Notes under the pieces: model-generated
Databases searched by the model: none
Told to the model about the DNA's origin: nothing
Seen by the model: only the letters and a program-made list of their open reading frames with translations
Assembly (NCBI GenBank): GCA_046331705.1
Contig: JAXLQJ010000033.1
Coordinates: 1 to 64,000 of the forward strand
Length of the DNA stretch: 64,000 nt
Source of the DNA: JADJOY01 sp046331705 [NCBI: bacterium]
Lineage (GTDB): Bacteria > JADJOY01
Direction: 5' to 3'
Shown here: positions 49,388 to 57,131 of the stretch, one piece after another
How positions within the stretch are numbered: position 1 is the stretch's first letter
Layout: each line of letters begins with the position of its first letter
Program-made: the position numbers and the translations under genes

Positions 49388-51355
49388 GTGGGTCCGATGG
49401 CGGCACGCCTCGCGCTCACCCAGCCCAGGTGCGCGGACGTGAGCGCGCCGCGCGCGCTCGGCGAGCGTGCGATCGACGCGCTCACCCGGATCTTCCCGTG
49501 CCGCTCGGCGCTCTACTCGATCGTCATCGGCCTCGTGCTCGCGGCGGGGCTGCCGATCGCGAGCAACCCGTTCGTCGACCAAGCGCTGCCAGGGCTCGCC
49601 AGCGGACTGCTGTGGGGGCCGGGAAGCGCCCCCGCGTTGATGCTCTGGGGTCCGCTGGGACTCGGATGCGCGGGCGGCACGATCCTGGTGCTCGGCATTC
49701 GCGTCGTGGCGCGCGCGCTTGCGGCTTGCGCCGCACGAATCCGCCGAACGAGCGGGCGCACCGAGAGCGAGGCTCCACCGAGTCCCGCCGCGGGCGAGCC
49801 AGGCGAGGCGCTCGTCGCCCGCATCGCCGCGGCCTCGCCCGCTCGACGGCGCGCGCTGGCGTTGGCGCTCGCCGCCGGCTGGATCGCCTTCAGCGTGCTC
49901 GCGATGCGCCGCGCGCTCTTCACCGCGGTGGCCGCGATGGCGCTCGCGAGCGTGTGGCTCGACGTGTGGGGATCGCTGCGAGCGCGTCGTTCGATTCCGG
50001 TGCTTCGTCTCGGCTGGCTCGGTCGGCTGTGGTGGGCGCCGTTCGTGCTCGCCACCTGGTACGGCGTCTTCGGGCTGGTCCTCACCGCCCTCGCGATCCA
50101 GCCGGGCCCGATGGCGCTCGCCGTCGAGTGCGCGCTGGCCACGGCGTTCGCGCTGGGCGTCGCGCTGCGGCGGCGCTGGGGCGCGCACGGACTCGCGCTC
50201 GCCGCTGGCGCAGGCGCGATCGTCGCCGCGGCGTCGCTGCGCTTCGTCCCGGCGCCGGTGGCCGGCGTCGCCGAGCTCCCACCCGCGGCCAGCTGGCTCG
50301 CCTGGGCAGCGGGTCTCGTCGCCTGGGTCGGGGCAGCGCAGCGCGACCGCCGTGTCGGCGGGGGCGCCGATGGTAAGGGGGGCGGCGAGCTGCGCGCGCT
50401 CGGCGCGCTCGCACCCCTCACGGCGATGCTGGTTTGCGCGGGATTCCAGATCGAGCGCGGCCGCGGCGTGGACACCGCCGAGACACGCAAGCTCAGCGAC
50501 GTCACCGCGATCTACGATCTGCGCTTCGAGCCGGAGACGCGCCGCCTCTACTTCTCGAGCCGGGGCGAGGAGGCCACGCTCGGCTGGATCGAGGTCGACA
50601 CGCGCGAGACCCGCGTGCTGCCCGCGGGCGCGTTCGAGAATCCGCAGCGCCTCGCGATCTCCCGCGCCGCGCACGCGCTCGTGGTCAGCAGCCCGCGCGG
50701 CGCCATTCGCCTCGACCTCGACGACTTCGCGGATCTGCGGCAGCTCGAGCGCCACTCGAGCGTCGACGTCGCGGTCGCGAACGGCCGCACCGCCATCCTC
50801 GCCGGCGAGCAGAACCGCACGGTGCGGACGCTCGATCTGGTCTCGGGCGAGCAGCGCGCGTTCACGCTCCCCGGCCTCTACCGCTGGCCGTACTCGCTGC
50901 TGTGGAGCGCCGAGCTCGATCGGCTCTTCGTCGCCGACTGGATGGCGAGCCCGTGGCTGAGCGCGGTCCGGCTCGACGGCACGCCGATCGCCACCCGCTG
51001 GGTCGGCTTCATGAATGCCGGCACCTGTGTGCTTCCGGGGCGCAACGCGCTGCTGGTGGCGCGCATGTTCAGCCGCCGCGTCGACGAGCTCGACGCGCAG
51101 ACCCTCGAGCGGCGCGGCTCGATCCCCGTGGGCTTCGGCGTGCGCGAGATCGATTGCGATCCCGCGCGCGGCTGGCTGGTGGCGCTGGACCATTTCCGCG
51201 GCGTGCTGTCGGTGCTCGATCTGACCAGCCACCGCACGCTCGCGACCACGCGCATCGCCTCGGGCGCCCGAGCGGTGGCGTACGACGCCTCCACCCGTAC
51301 GGTCTACGCCGGCTCGCGCTCCGGGATCTTCGTGTGGCCGCTGGCGCTCGACTGA
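49388..51355 (+). CDS. Membrane protein fused to C-terminal beta-propeller
   Basis: A 655-residue protein starting at GTG 49388 (or ATG 49397). Residues 40-350 contain eight or nine hydrophobic helices. After F-Q-I-E-R-G-R-G-V-D-T-A at about 355, a periplasmic six- or seven-bladed propeller runs to the C-terminus, with V-T-A-I-Y-D-L-R-F-E, L-F-V-A-D-W and V-D-E-L-D-A-Q-T-L strands. It is not a known transporter family to me. It lies 24 bases after the GH43-like lipoprotein gene and 109 bases before the radical SAM gene, so it is part of the envelope run. Confidence 0.7.
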   Translation: MGPMAARLALTQPRCADVSAPRALGERAIDALTRIFPCRSALYSIVIGLVLAAGLPIASNPFVDQALPGLASGLLWGPGSAPALMLWGPLGLGCAGGTILVLGIRVVARALAACAARIRRTSGRTESEAPPSPAAGEPGEALVARIAAASPARRRALALALAAGWIAFSVLAMRRALFTAVAAMALASVWLDVWGSLRARRSIPVLRLGWLGRLWWAPFVLATWYGVFGLVLTALAIQPGPMALAVECALATAFALGVALRRRWGAHGLALAAGAGAIVAAASLRFVPAPVAGVAELPPAASWLAWAAGLVAWVGAAQRDRRVGGGADGKGGGELRALGALAPLTAMLVCAGFQIERGRGVDTAETRKLSDVTAIYDLRFEPETRRLYFSSRGEEATLGWIEVDTRETRVLPAGAFENPQRLAISRAAHALVVSSPRGAIRLDLDDFADLRQLERHSSVDVAVANGRTAILAGEQNRTVRTLDLVSGEQRAFTLPGLYRWPYSLLWSAELDRLFVADWMASPWLSAVRLDGTPIATRWVGFMNAGTCVLPGRNALLVARMFSRRVDELDAQTLERRGSIPVGFGVREIDCDPARGWLVALDHFRGVLSVLDLTSHRTLATTRIASGARAVAYDASTRTVYAGSRSGIFVWPLALD

Positions 51356-51464
51356 GCGTCGCGGGCGCCCTGCGTGGCGCAGCTTCCGCTCGGTTGCGAC
51401 CCTCCGGGGCGCATGGAACACTCGCCGCGCCGCCCGAGCCCTCTCGCGCCGCGGGAAACGAGCC

Positions 51465-52937
51465 ATGCGCGTCCTCGCGCTCAACCCACCCGACGAGCTG
51501 AAGGTCGTTCTTCACCCCGCCGAGGACGGCTCGAAATTCCTCGAGCCGGACGACTACGGCCATTACCCGCCGCTCGGACTGCTCTATTTGCTCGGCCAGC
51601 TCGAGGCCACGACCCGCGGCCACGAGACGTTCTTCGCCGACTGCGTCGCCGAGCGGATCGGTCACGCGGATCTGGTGCGACGCGTGCTGGAGCCGACGCG
51701 CCCGGACCTGGTCGCGGTCACCAGCTTCACCATCAGCTTGCTCGACGTCATCGAGACCTGCCGCGCCATCAAGGCCTGGAACCCGCGCTGCTTCGTGGTG
51801 CTGGGCGGGCATCATCCGATCGCGTATCCGCGCGAGGCGGCGAGGCTCGAATGCGTCGACGCGATCGTGGTCGGCGAAGGCGAGCTCGCGTTCACGGCGC
51901 TCGTGGAGGCGCGCGCCCGCGGCGAGAGCATCGAGTCGATCGAGGGCGTCTACACGCGAGAGAGCATCGACCGCCACGAGCCGCCGGCGACCCGCGACAA
52001 GCGCTTCCTGGCGCACGTGAGCGTGAAACCGGCCTACGTCGAGGACCTCGACGCGCTCGCCTTCCCCGCGCGCCGCCACATCCGTCACATCGACTACCAC
52101 AGCGTGCTCGGCGTGACCCGCAAGATGGTCACGATGATCACCTCGCGCGGGTGCCCGTACCTCTGTACGTTCTGCGACGTGCCGATCAAGAGCTATCGCG
52201 AGCGGCACCCCGATCGCGTCGCCGAGGAAGCGCGCGAATCGCAACGCATGGGCTACGAGGAGATCCACTTCTACGACGATCTCTTCAACATCGACGAGCG
52301 GCGCGTGCACGAGATCTGCGACGCCCTCGATCGCGCCCAGGTCCACATGACGTGGAGCTTTCGGGGCCGCGTGATGCAGGCGTCCCGCGAGATGCTCGCC
52401 CGTGCGCAGCGTTCGGGCCTGCGGCAGGTATCGGTGGGCGTCGAGACCAGCACCGACGATGGCCTCGCCGCCCTCAAGAAGGCGACCAGCATCGAGCAGG
52501 TGGAATCGTTCTTCGCGTGGTGTCGCGAGCTCGGCATCGCGACCATCGCCGACTACATGATCGGCCTGCCCTTCGAGCGCACCGCCACCGACCTCGAGCG
52601 CTCGTTCGCGTTCGTGAAGAAGCTCGACCCCGATTACGTCCAGTTCTCGATCTGCACGCTCTATCCCCACACCGAGATGTACGAGCAGGCCGTGCGCCAA
52701 GGCATCGTGAAGCCCGGGCGCTGGGACGAGTTCGCGCAGCGCCCCGCGCGCGGCTTCGTGCCCGACCACTGGACCGAGTCCTTCACCGTGAAGGAGCTCG
52801 CGCGCTGGCAGCGGCGCATGTACAAGCGCTACTACTTCCGCCCGCGCTACGTGTGGCGCAGCCTGTTCCGCACCCGCTCGCTCTACGAGCTGGCGCAGAA
52901 GGCCTTCGGCGCCCTTCGCATCCTGCTCGCGACATGA
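51465..52937 (+). CDS. B12-binding-domain radical SAM enzyme
   Basis: A 490-residue protein. Residues 1-150 form a cobalamin-binding-like domain (V-L-G-G-H-H-P at 112-118; the DxHxxG cobalamin ligand is absent). The radical SAM cluster motif is Cys230-x3-Cys234-x2-Cys237 in S-R-G-C-P-Y-L-C-T-F-C. G-V-E-T-S near residue 327 helps bind SAM. Such enzymes methylate or rearrange lipids, hopanoids and natural products. The stop overlaps the SGNH gene start (ATGA), so the two act in one pathway. The product is unknown. Confidence 0.88.
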   Translation: MRVLALNPPDELKVVLHPAEDGSKFLEPDDYGHYPPLGLLYLLGQLEATTRGHETFFADCVAERIGHADLVRRVLEPTRPDLVAVTSFTISLLDVIETCRAIKAWNPRCFVVLGGHHPIAYPREAARLECVDAIVVGEGELAFTALVEARARGESIESIEGVYTRESIDRHEPPATRDKRFLAHVSVKPAYVEDLDALAFPARRHIRHIDYHSVLGVTRKMVTMITSRGCPYLCTFCDVPIKSYRERHPDRVAEEARESQRMGYEEIHFYDDLFNIDERRVHEICDALDRAQVHMTWSFRGRVMQASREMLARAQRSGLRQVSVGVETSTDDGLAALKKATSIEQVESFFAWCRELGIATIADYMIGLPFERTATDLERSFAFVKKLDPDYVQFSICTLYPHTEMYEQAVRQGIVKPGRWDEFAQRPARGFVPDHWTESFTVKELARWQRRMYKRYYFRPRYVWRSLFRTRSLYELAQKAFGALRILLAT

Positions 52938-54130
52938 CCGAAGCGGCGGTGGCGGCGCCGATCGGCCGTGTGCGCCGGGCGGCGATCGCGTTCGGCCTCG
53001 TCGCGTTTGGTTTCCTGGTGCTCAACCCGCTGCTGCGCATCGTGTGCTGCGTCGACGGGGTGGCGCTCGGGCTGATCGGCGCGATGGGGATCTGGGCCGC
53101 GGCCGTCGCCCATCTGCCAAGCGTGCGGCGCGCGGGCGATGGGCTCGGGCCGCTCGTCGACCGGCGCTGGCTCGCCGCCAGCGCGGCGACCATCGCGGTG
53201 TTCCTGCTCCTCGACGTGTTCCTGCGATTCGAGTTCCTGCTGCTCGGCCTCGTGCTCTTGCTCGCGTTGCTGCACTTGATCGGCGCGGTGGCGACGCTCG
53301 GCGCTGCCGGCGCTCGACCGTGGCGCGGGCCGGGACCGGGCTTGCGCGCACTCGGGCTCGTGGCCGCGCTCCTGGTCGTCACCTACGTCTCGGTCACGAA
53401 GCTCTCCGCTCTCGGCGCGTACCAGCTCGTCGGGCTCACCAGCGGGGGCGGCCCGTACCAGCTCTCGCCGTCGCCGCGCGCCGGAATCGGCCCTGCCGGC
53501 TTTCGCGGCTCGGCACCGACACGGACGCGAAGCGAGGGTGTGGCGCGCGTCGCCGTCGTCGGCGACTCGGCGACCTACGGTTGGCTGGTCTCCGCCTCCG
53601 AGGCGTTCCCGGAGCTGCTCGCGCGCGAGCTGGCGCTACGCAGCGGGGGCCACGCGGTGGAGGTCCTCAACGCCGGCGTGCCGGGCTACGACCTGCCGCG
53701 AATGATCGAGCGCTTGCGCAGCCACGTGGCGCCCTACCACCCGGACCTCGTCGTGCTCGTCACCGGCGCCAACGATCGCGACATGGTCGGCGCGCCGTAC
53801 CAGGCGCGGCTGGATTCGTTCGTGGACGCCGCGCAGGCACTCGGCGCGCGGGTCGTGCTCACGACCTATCCCACCCGGCGACCCACCGCCGACCGGCTCG
53901 CGCGCGAGCGTGACGCGCGCGAGGTCGCCAAGCGCCGCGGCCTGCGCTGCGTCGATCTGGCGACACTCTCCCGCAGCATCCCGCGCTCGTTCTTCCTTAC
54001 CGAGGGTCATCCGAGCGCGAGCGGACATCGGGCGATGGCCGCGGTCCTCGCCGGCGCCCTCGATCCGCTGCTGGCCGGGGACCAGCCGCGCCGCGGGCCC
54101 CCCGATCCACGGTCACCCGCGCCACGGTAG
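52934..54130 (+). CDS. SGNH/GDSL hydrolase with N-terminal membrane domain
   Basis: A 398-residue protein begun at an ATG overlapping the radical SAM stop. Four to five helices lie within residues 14-160. The SGNH domain follows: block I G-D-Ser212 in V-V-G-D-S-A-T-Y-G, block III N280 in G-A-N-D, and block V H-P-S-A-S-G-H (His359 region). Together they form the catalytic set of esterases and O-acyltransferase-linked hydrolases. It probably de-acylates a lipid or glycan on the periplasmic side. It is translationally coupled to the B12 radical SAM enzyme, so the substrate may be that enzyme's product. Confidence 0.83.
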   Translation: MTEAAVAAPIGRVRRAAIAFGLVAFGFLVLNPLLRIVCCVDGVALGLIGAMGIWAAAVAHLPSVRRAGDGLGPLVDRRWLAASAATIAVFLLLDVFLRFEFLLLGLVLLLALLHLIGAVATLGAAGARPWRGPGPGLRALGLVAALLVVTYVSVTKLSALGAYQLVGLTSGGGPYQLSPSPRAGIGPAGFRGSAPTRTRSEGVARVAVVGDSATYGWLVSASEAFPELLARELALRSGGHAVEVLNAGVPGYDLPRMIERLRSHVAPYHPDLVVLVTGANDRDMVGAPYQARLDSFVDAAQALGARVVLTTYPTRRPTADRLARERDAREVAKRRGLRCVDLATLSRSIPRSFFLTEGHPSASGHRAMAAVLAGALDPLLAGDQPRRGPPDPRSPAPR

Positions 54131-54189
54131 AATCCGCGCGCTCGCGCGGCCGGCGTTCACGCGGATCGGCGCGGCTCGAGAGGAGCCCG

Positions 54190-56334
54190 ATGAACCGACG
54201 TCGATCGACCCGCGGCCGCGCAGCGCCGGCGGCGGCCACGATGCTCGCGAGCGCGCTCGCCGTGGCGGCCGCAGGTTGCGGCGGCGGCCCGATCACCAAT
54301 GGCGGCGGCTCGGGCAACGGCGGGCCCGACGAGCTCGGCCCTGCCGCCACCATCCTGTTTCCGCCCGCCGTGTCCCTCACCGATGCGCGCACGATCGCCG
54401 TGCGCGGCACCACCACGCATACCGGCATCGTCGAGTCGGTGCGCGTGAACGGCGTGCGCGCGGCGAGCGACGATCAGTTCCAGACGTGGACCGCGAACCT
54501 GGCGCTCGACGCCGGCAGCAACGCGCTCACCGTCAGCACCCGCGATCTCAAAGGCTTCGAGAACCGCAGCGCCGCCAGCGCCGCCATTCGTTCGATCGCG
54601 ATCCTCTCGGCCCCGGCCTACGCGGCGCTCGACCCCGAGCGCGACCTGCTCTACGTGTCCGATCGCGGACGCGGCGCCGTGACGTCGATCGACCTCGCCA
54701 CCGGCGCGATGCGCTACGTGAGCGCCGACGGAGTCGGTGGCGGCCTGCCGCTCGGCGCTCCCGGTGGGATCGCGCTCGACGCCGCCGCGGGGCGGCTCTT
54801 GGTGATCGATCGCGCGCTGCCGGGAGTGCTCGCGATCGACCCGTTCACCGGCACGCGCTCGATCTTCTCCGACATCGCGGTTGGCGCGGGACCGGTGCTC
54901 ACCAGCCCCGGCGATCTCGAGGTCGACGCAGCGCGCGATCGCGTCCTGGTCTCCGATGCGGATCTCGAAGCGCTGGTGACCATCGATCGGACGAGCGGCG
55001 ATCGCAACGTCGTGAGCGGCGCCGAGGTCGGCACGGGACCCACACTCGCTGCCGCCGGCGCGGTGGCGATCGACGCCGAGCGCAACCGCGCGTTCGTGGC
55101 GAGCGACGTCGCGGACGCGGCGGTGGTGATCGCCGTGGACCTCACGACTGGCGAGCGCTCGCTCTACGCCGGCGGCTTCGCAGCCATCGACGGCCTCGCC
55201 GTCGACCCTGCTCGCAACCTGCTCTACCTGAGCGATCCGAGTGCCCCGAACCTGCTCGTCTTCGACCTCGCCACCGGCGCGCGCAGCGATTTCTCGGGCC
55301 CGCGGCGCGGCAGCGGCGTTCCGCTGGCGCGGCCCGCCGGTCTCGAGGTGGACGCGGAGCGCGACCGCGTGCTCGTGGTCGAGGAGTCGGCGCTGGTGCT
55401 GGCGGTGGATCGCCCCAGCGGTGACCGCACGCTCGCGTCCACCGACGCGACCGGCGAAGGCCCCGTCCTCGGTCTCGCCACCGCAATCGCCGTCCAGCCG
55501 AGCGAGGATCGCGCGCTGATCGCGAGCGCTGCACCGGCCGCGCTGCTGGCGGTGGACCTCGCGAGCGGCGACCGCACCAGCCTGAGCGACGCGAGCGCCT
55601 CGTCCGGCCCGGCCTTGGCGCAGCCGCTGGCGGTGGCCCTCGACCAAGCGGACGACGCGGCCGCTGCGGCCTACGTCGCGGACGCTTCGCTCGCGGCGCT
55701 GGTGCACATCGATCTCGCGAGCCTCGCACGCACGATCGTCTCCGATGCGGCGACCGGCGGCGGACCCGCGATCGCGGCGCCCGCGGGCGTGGCGATCGAC
55801 GGCAGGGCTCGCCGTGCCTACCTCACCGATGGCGACGCCCGCGCCGTGATCGCCGTGGACCTGAATACCGGCGACCGGGTGGTCGTGTCGGCAGCGGACA
55901 CCGGCGTGGGGCCCGCGTTCGAGTCCCCGCGAGGGCTCGCGTACGACGCGAGCGAGACGCGGCTGCTGGTGACCGATTCCGCGCTCGGCGCGGTGCTGGC
56001 GGTGAATCCCACGACGGGCGAGCGGCGGGTGATCGCCAGCGCCGAGGTCGGCGGCGGTGCCGAGCTCGCGCCGCGAGCCATCGCGCTGGGAACCGAGCCC
56101 AGCCGCGCGTGGCTCGTGAACACCACGCGTCGCGAGGTGCTGTCGCTCGATCTCGCGAGCGGCGACCGCGCGGTGGTTGCGTCCGGGGACGTCGGCACCG
56201 GGCCCGGCTTCGAGGCGCCGCTCGGGATCGCCGTGGACGCCACGCGCGGCACGCTCCTCGTCGCCGACCCGAACGCGCACGCGACGTTCGTCGTCTCGCC
56301 CGACACGGGCGAGCGCGTGATCGGATCGCGCTGA
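54190..56334 (+). CDS. Lipoprotein with about 12 tandem beta-propeller repeats
   Basis: A 714-residue protein with AGGAG before the ATG. Lipobox A-A-A-G-C (Cys30) and a Gly/Asn-rich tether lead to one Ig-like segment (about 50-130). From about 138 to the end there are 12 repeats of roughly 48 residues. Their core reads G-I-A-V-D-x-x-R-x-R-L-L-V-x-D, then A-V-L-A-V-D-L-x-T-G-D-R and S-x-A-x-V-G-x-G-P-x-L-x-x-P. Twelve blades could make two six-bladed NHL/SMP-30-like propellers. Catalytic residues are not evident. A TAGAAT box (54128-54133) upstream suggests its own promoter. Confidence 0.82.
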   Translation: MNRRRSTRGRAAPAAATMLASALAVAAAGCGGGPITNGGGSGNGGPDELGPAATILFPPAVSLTDARTIAVRGTTTHTGIVESVRVNGVRAASDDQFQTWTANLALDAGSNALTVSTRDLKGFENRSAASAAIRSIAILSAPAYAALDPERDLLYVSDRGRGAVTSIDLATGAMRYVSADGVGGGLPLGAPGGIALDAAAGRLLVIDRALPGVLAIDPFTGTRSIFSDIAVGAGPVLTSPGDLEVDAARDRVLVSDADLEALVTIDRTSGDRNVVSGAEVGTGPTLAAAGAVAIDAERNRAFVASDVADAAVVIAVDLTTGERSLYAGGFAAIDGLAVDPARNLLYLSDPSAPNLLVFDLATGARSDFSGPRRGSGVPLARPAGLEVDAERDRVLVVEESALVLAVDRPSGDRTLASTDATGEGPVLGLATAIAVQPSEDRALIASAAPAALLAVDLASGDRTSLSDASASSGPALAQPLAVALDQADDAAAAAYVADASLAALVHIDLASLARTIVSDAATGGGPAIAAPAGVAIDGRARRAYLTDGDARAVIAVDLNTGDRVVVSAADTGVGPAFESPRGLAYDASETRLLVTDSALGAVLAVNPTTGERRVIASAEVGGGAELAPRAIALGTEPSRAWLVNTTRREVLSLDLASGDRAVVASGDVGTGPGFEAPLGIAVDATRGTLLVADPNAHATFVVSPDTGERVIGSR

Positions 56335-56496
56335 GCGTTCGGCCGTGCGCCACACCCGAACGAGCGACGGACAGCAGGCAACGCCAGCGGAGTCCGAACG
56401 ATGACGGCAGCCATCAGGAAGCGCCCCCCGCCGCTCGTACGCCACGCCGCGTGGAGCGCGGCACTCGTGCTCGCCGGCCTGCTTCGAGGAGGAACC

Positions 56497-56979
56497 ATGG
56501 CCAGGAGTGACTCGCTGACGCTCTCCACCTCCGCGTTCCGAACCGGTCAACCGATTCCCGCCGAGCACTCGTGTCAGGGCGCGGATCGCTCCCCCGCGCT
56601 GACGTGGAGCGGCGAGGTGAACGGTGTGAAGAGCTGGGCGCTGATCGTCGACGATCCCGACGCGCCAGGCGGCACGTTCGTCCACTGGTTGATCTACGAC
56701 CTCCCGCCGGCCGCTCGCTCGCTGCCGGCGTCCGTGCCCGCCGGCGACACCGTCGCGGGAGGCGGCCGCCAGGGGCGCAACGGCTTCGGGACCGTCGGCT
56801 ACCGCGGCCCCTGCCCACCCCGCGGACACGGGCCCCACCGCTACGTGTTCACGCTGTCGGCGCTCGACGTCGCGAGCCTCGGGCTGCCGGCCGGTGCGAG
56901 CCGAGCCCAGCTCGACGCCGCGATGCGGGGCCACGCCCTCGCCACCGCGACCTACACCGGCACGTTCGAGCGGAAGTGA
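56497..56979 (+). CDS. YbhB/YbcL-type phosphatidylethanolamine-binding protein
   Basis: A 160-residue PEBP-fold protein, the usual length of bacterial YbhB. D-D-P-D-A-P-G-G-T-F-V-H-W and G-Y-R-G-P-C-P-P-R-G-H-G-P-H-R-Y are the two ligand-pocket motifs. I chose ATG 56497 because GAGGAGG stands just upstream. An earlier ATG at 56401 would add 32 residues with a hydrophobic stretch that could be a signal peptide, so export is not excluded. The biological role of bacterial PEBPs is unclear. It lies 152 bases before the DISARM locus. Confidence 0.88.
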   Translation: MARSDSLTLSTSAFRTGQPIPAEHSCQGADRSPALTWSGEVNGVKSWALIVDDPDAPGGTFVHWLIYDLPPAARSLPASVPAGDTVAGGGRQGRNGFGTVGYRGPCPPRGHGPHRYVFTLSALDVASLGLPAGASRAQLDAAMRGHALATATYTGTFERK

Positions 56980-57038
56980 CGACACGCCCGCGGTCCTGAA
57001 CTGACATCCCCACGGATTCCCGTCCGGCATTAGGACGC

Positions 57039-57067
57039 TCGACCCGTTCGGGAAAACTGTCTAGAGT
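57039..57067 (+). promoter_or_regulatory. Candidate DISARM promoter
   Basis: TCGACC (57039-57044) and TAGAGT (57062-57067) are separated by 17 bases, with transcription expected to begin near 57074 and a leader of about 58 bases before the drmD ATG. It shares its layout with the elements before 1970 and 5911. Confidence 0.4.
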
Positions 57068-57068
57068 C

Positions 57069-57084
57069 CACATATCCAAATGTG
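57069..57084. promoter_or_regulatory. Palindrome over the predicted drmD start point (candidate operator)
   Basis: CACAT-ATCCAA-ATGTG is a perfect 5-base inverted repeat with a 6-base spacer. It sits directly downstream of the TAGAGT box, over the expected transcription start, a usual place for a repressor site. The region is AT-richer than its surroundings. No regulator gene is adjacent. Confidence 0.35.
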
Positions 57085-57131
57085 CCCTCGACTTGCAGGC
57101 GTCCGGCTGCGCCTCGAGTAGTTCTCGGCCT

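Noticed and set aside
56401-56496. Signal peptide on the PEBP protein from an upstream ATG
   Set aside because: A near-perfect GAGGAGG site directly before ATG 56497 and the standard family length favour the shorter protein.
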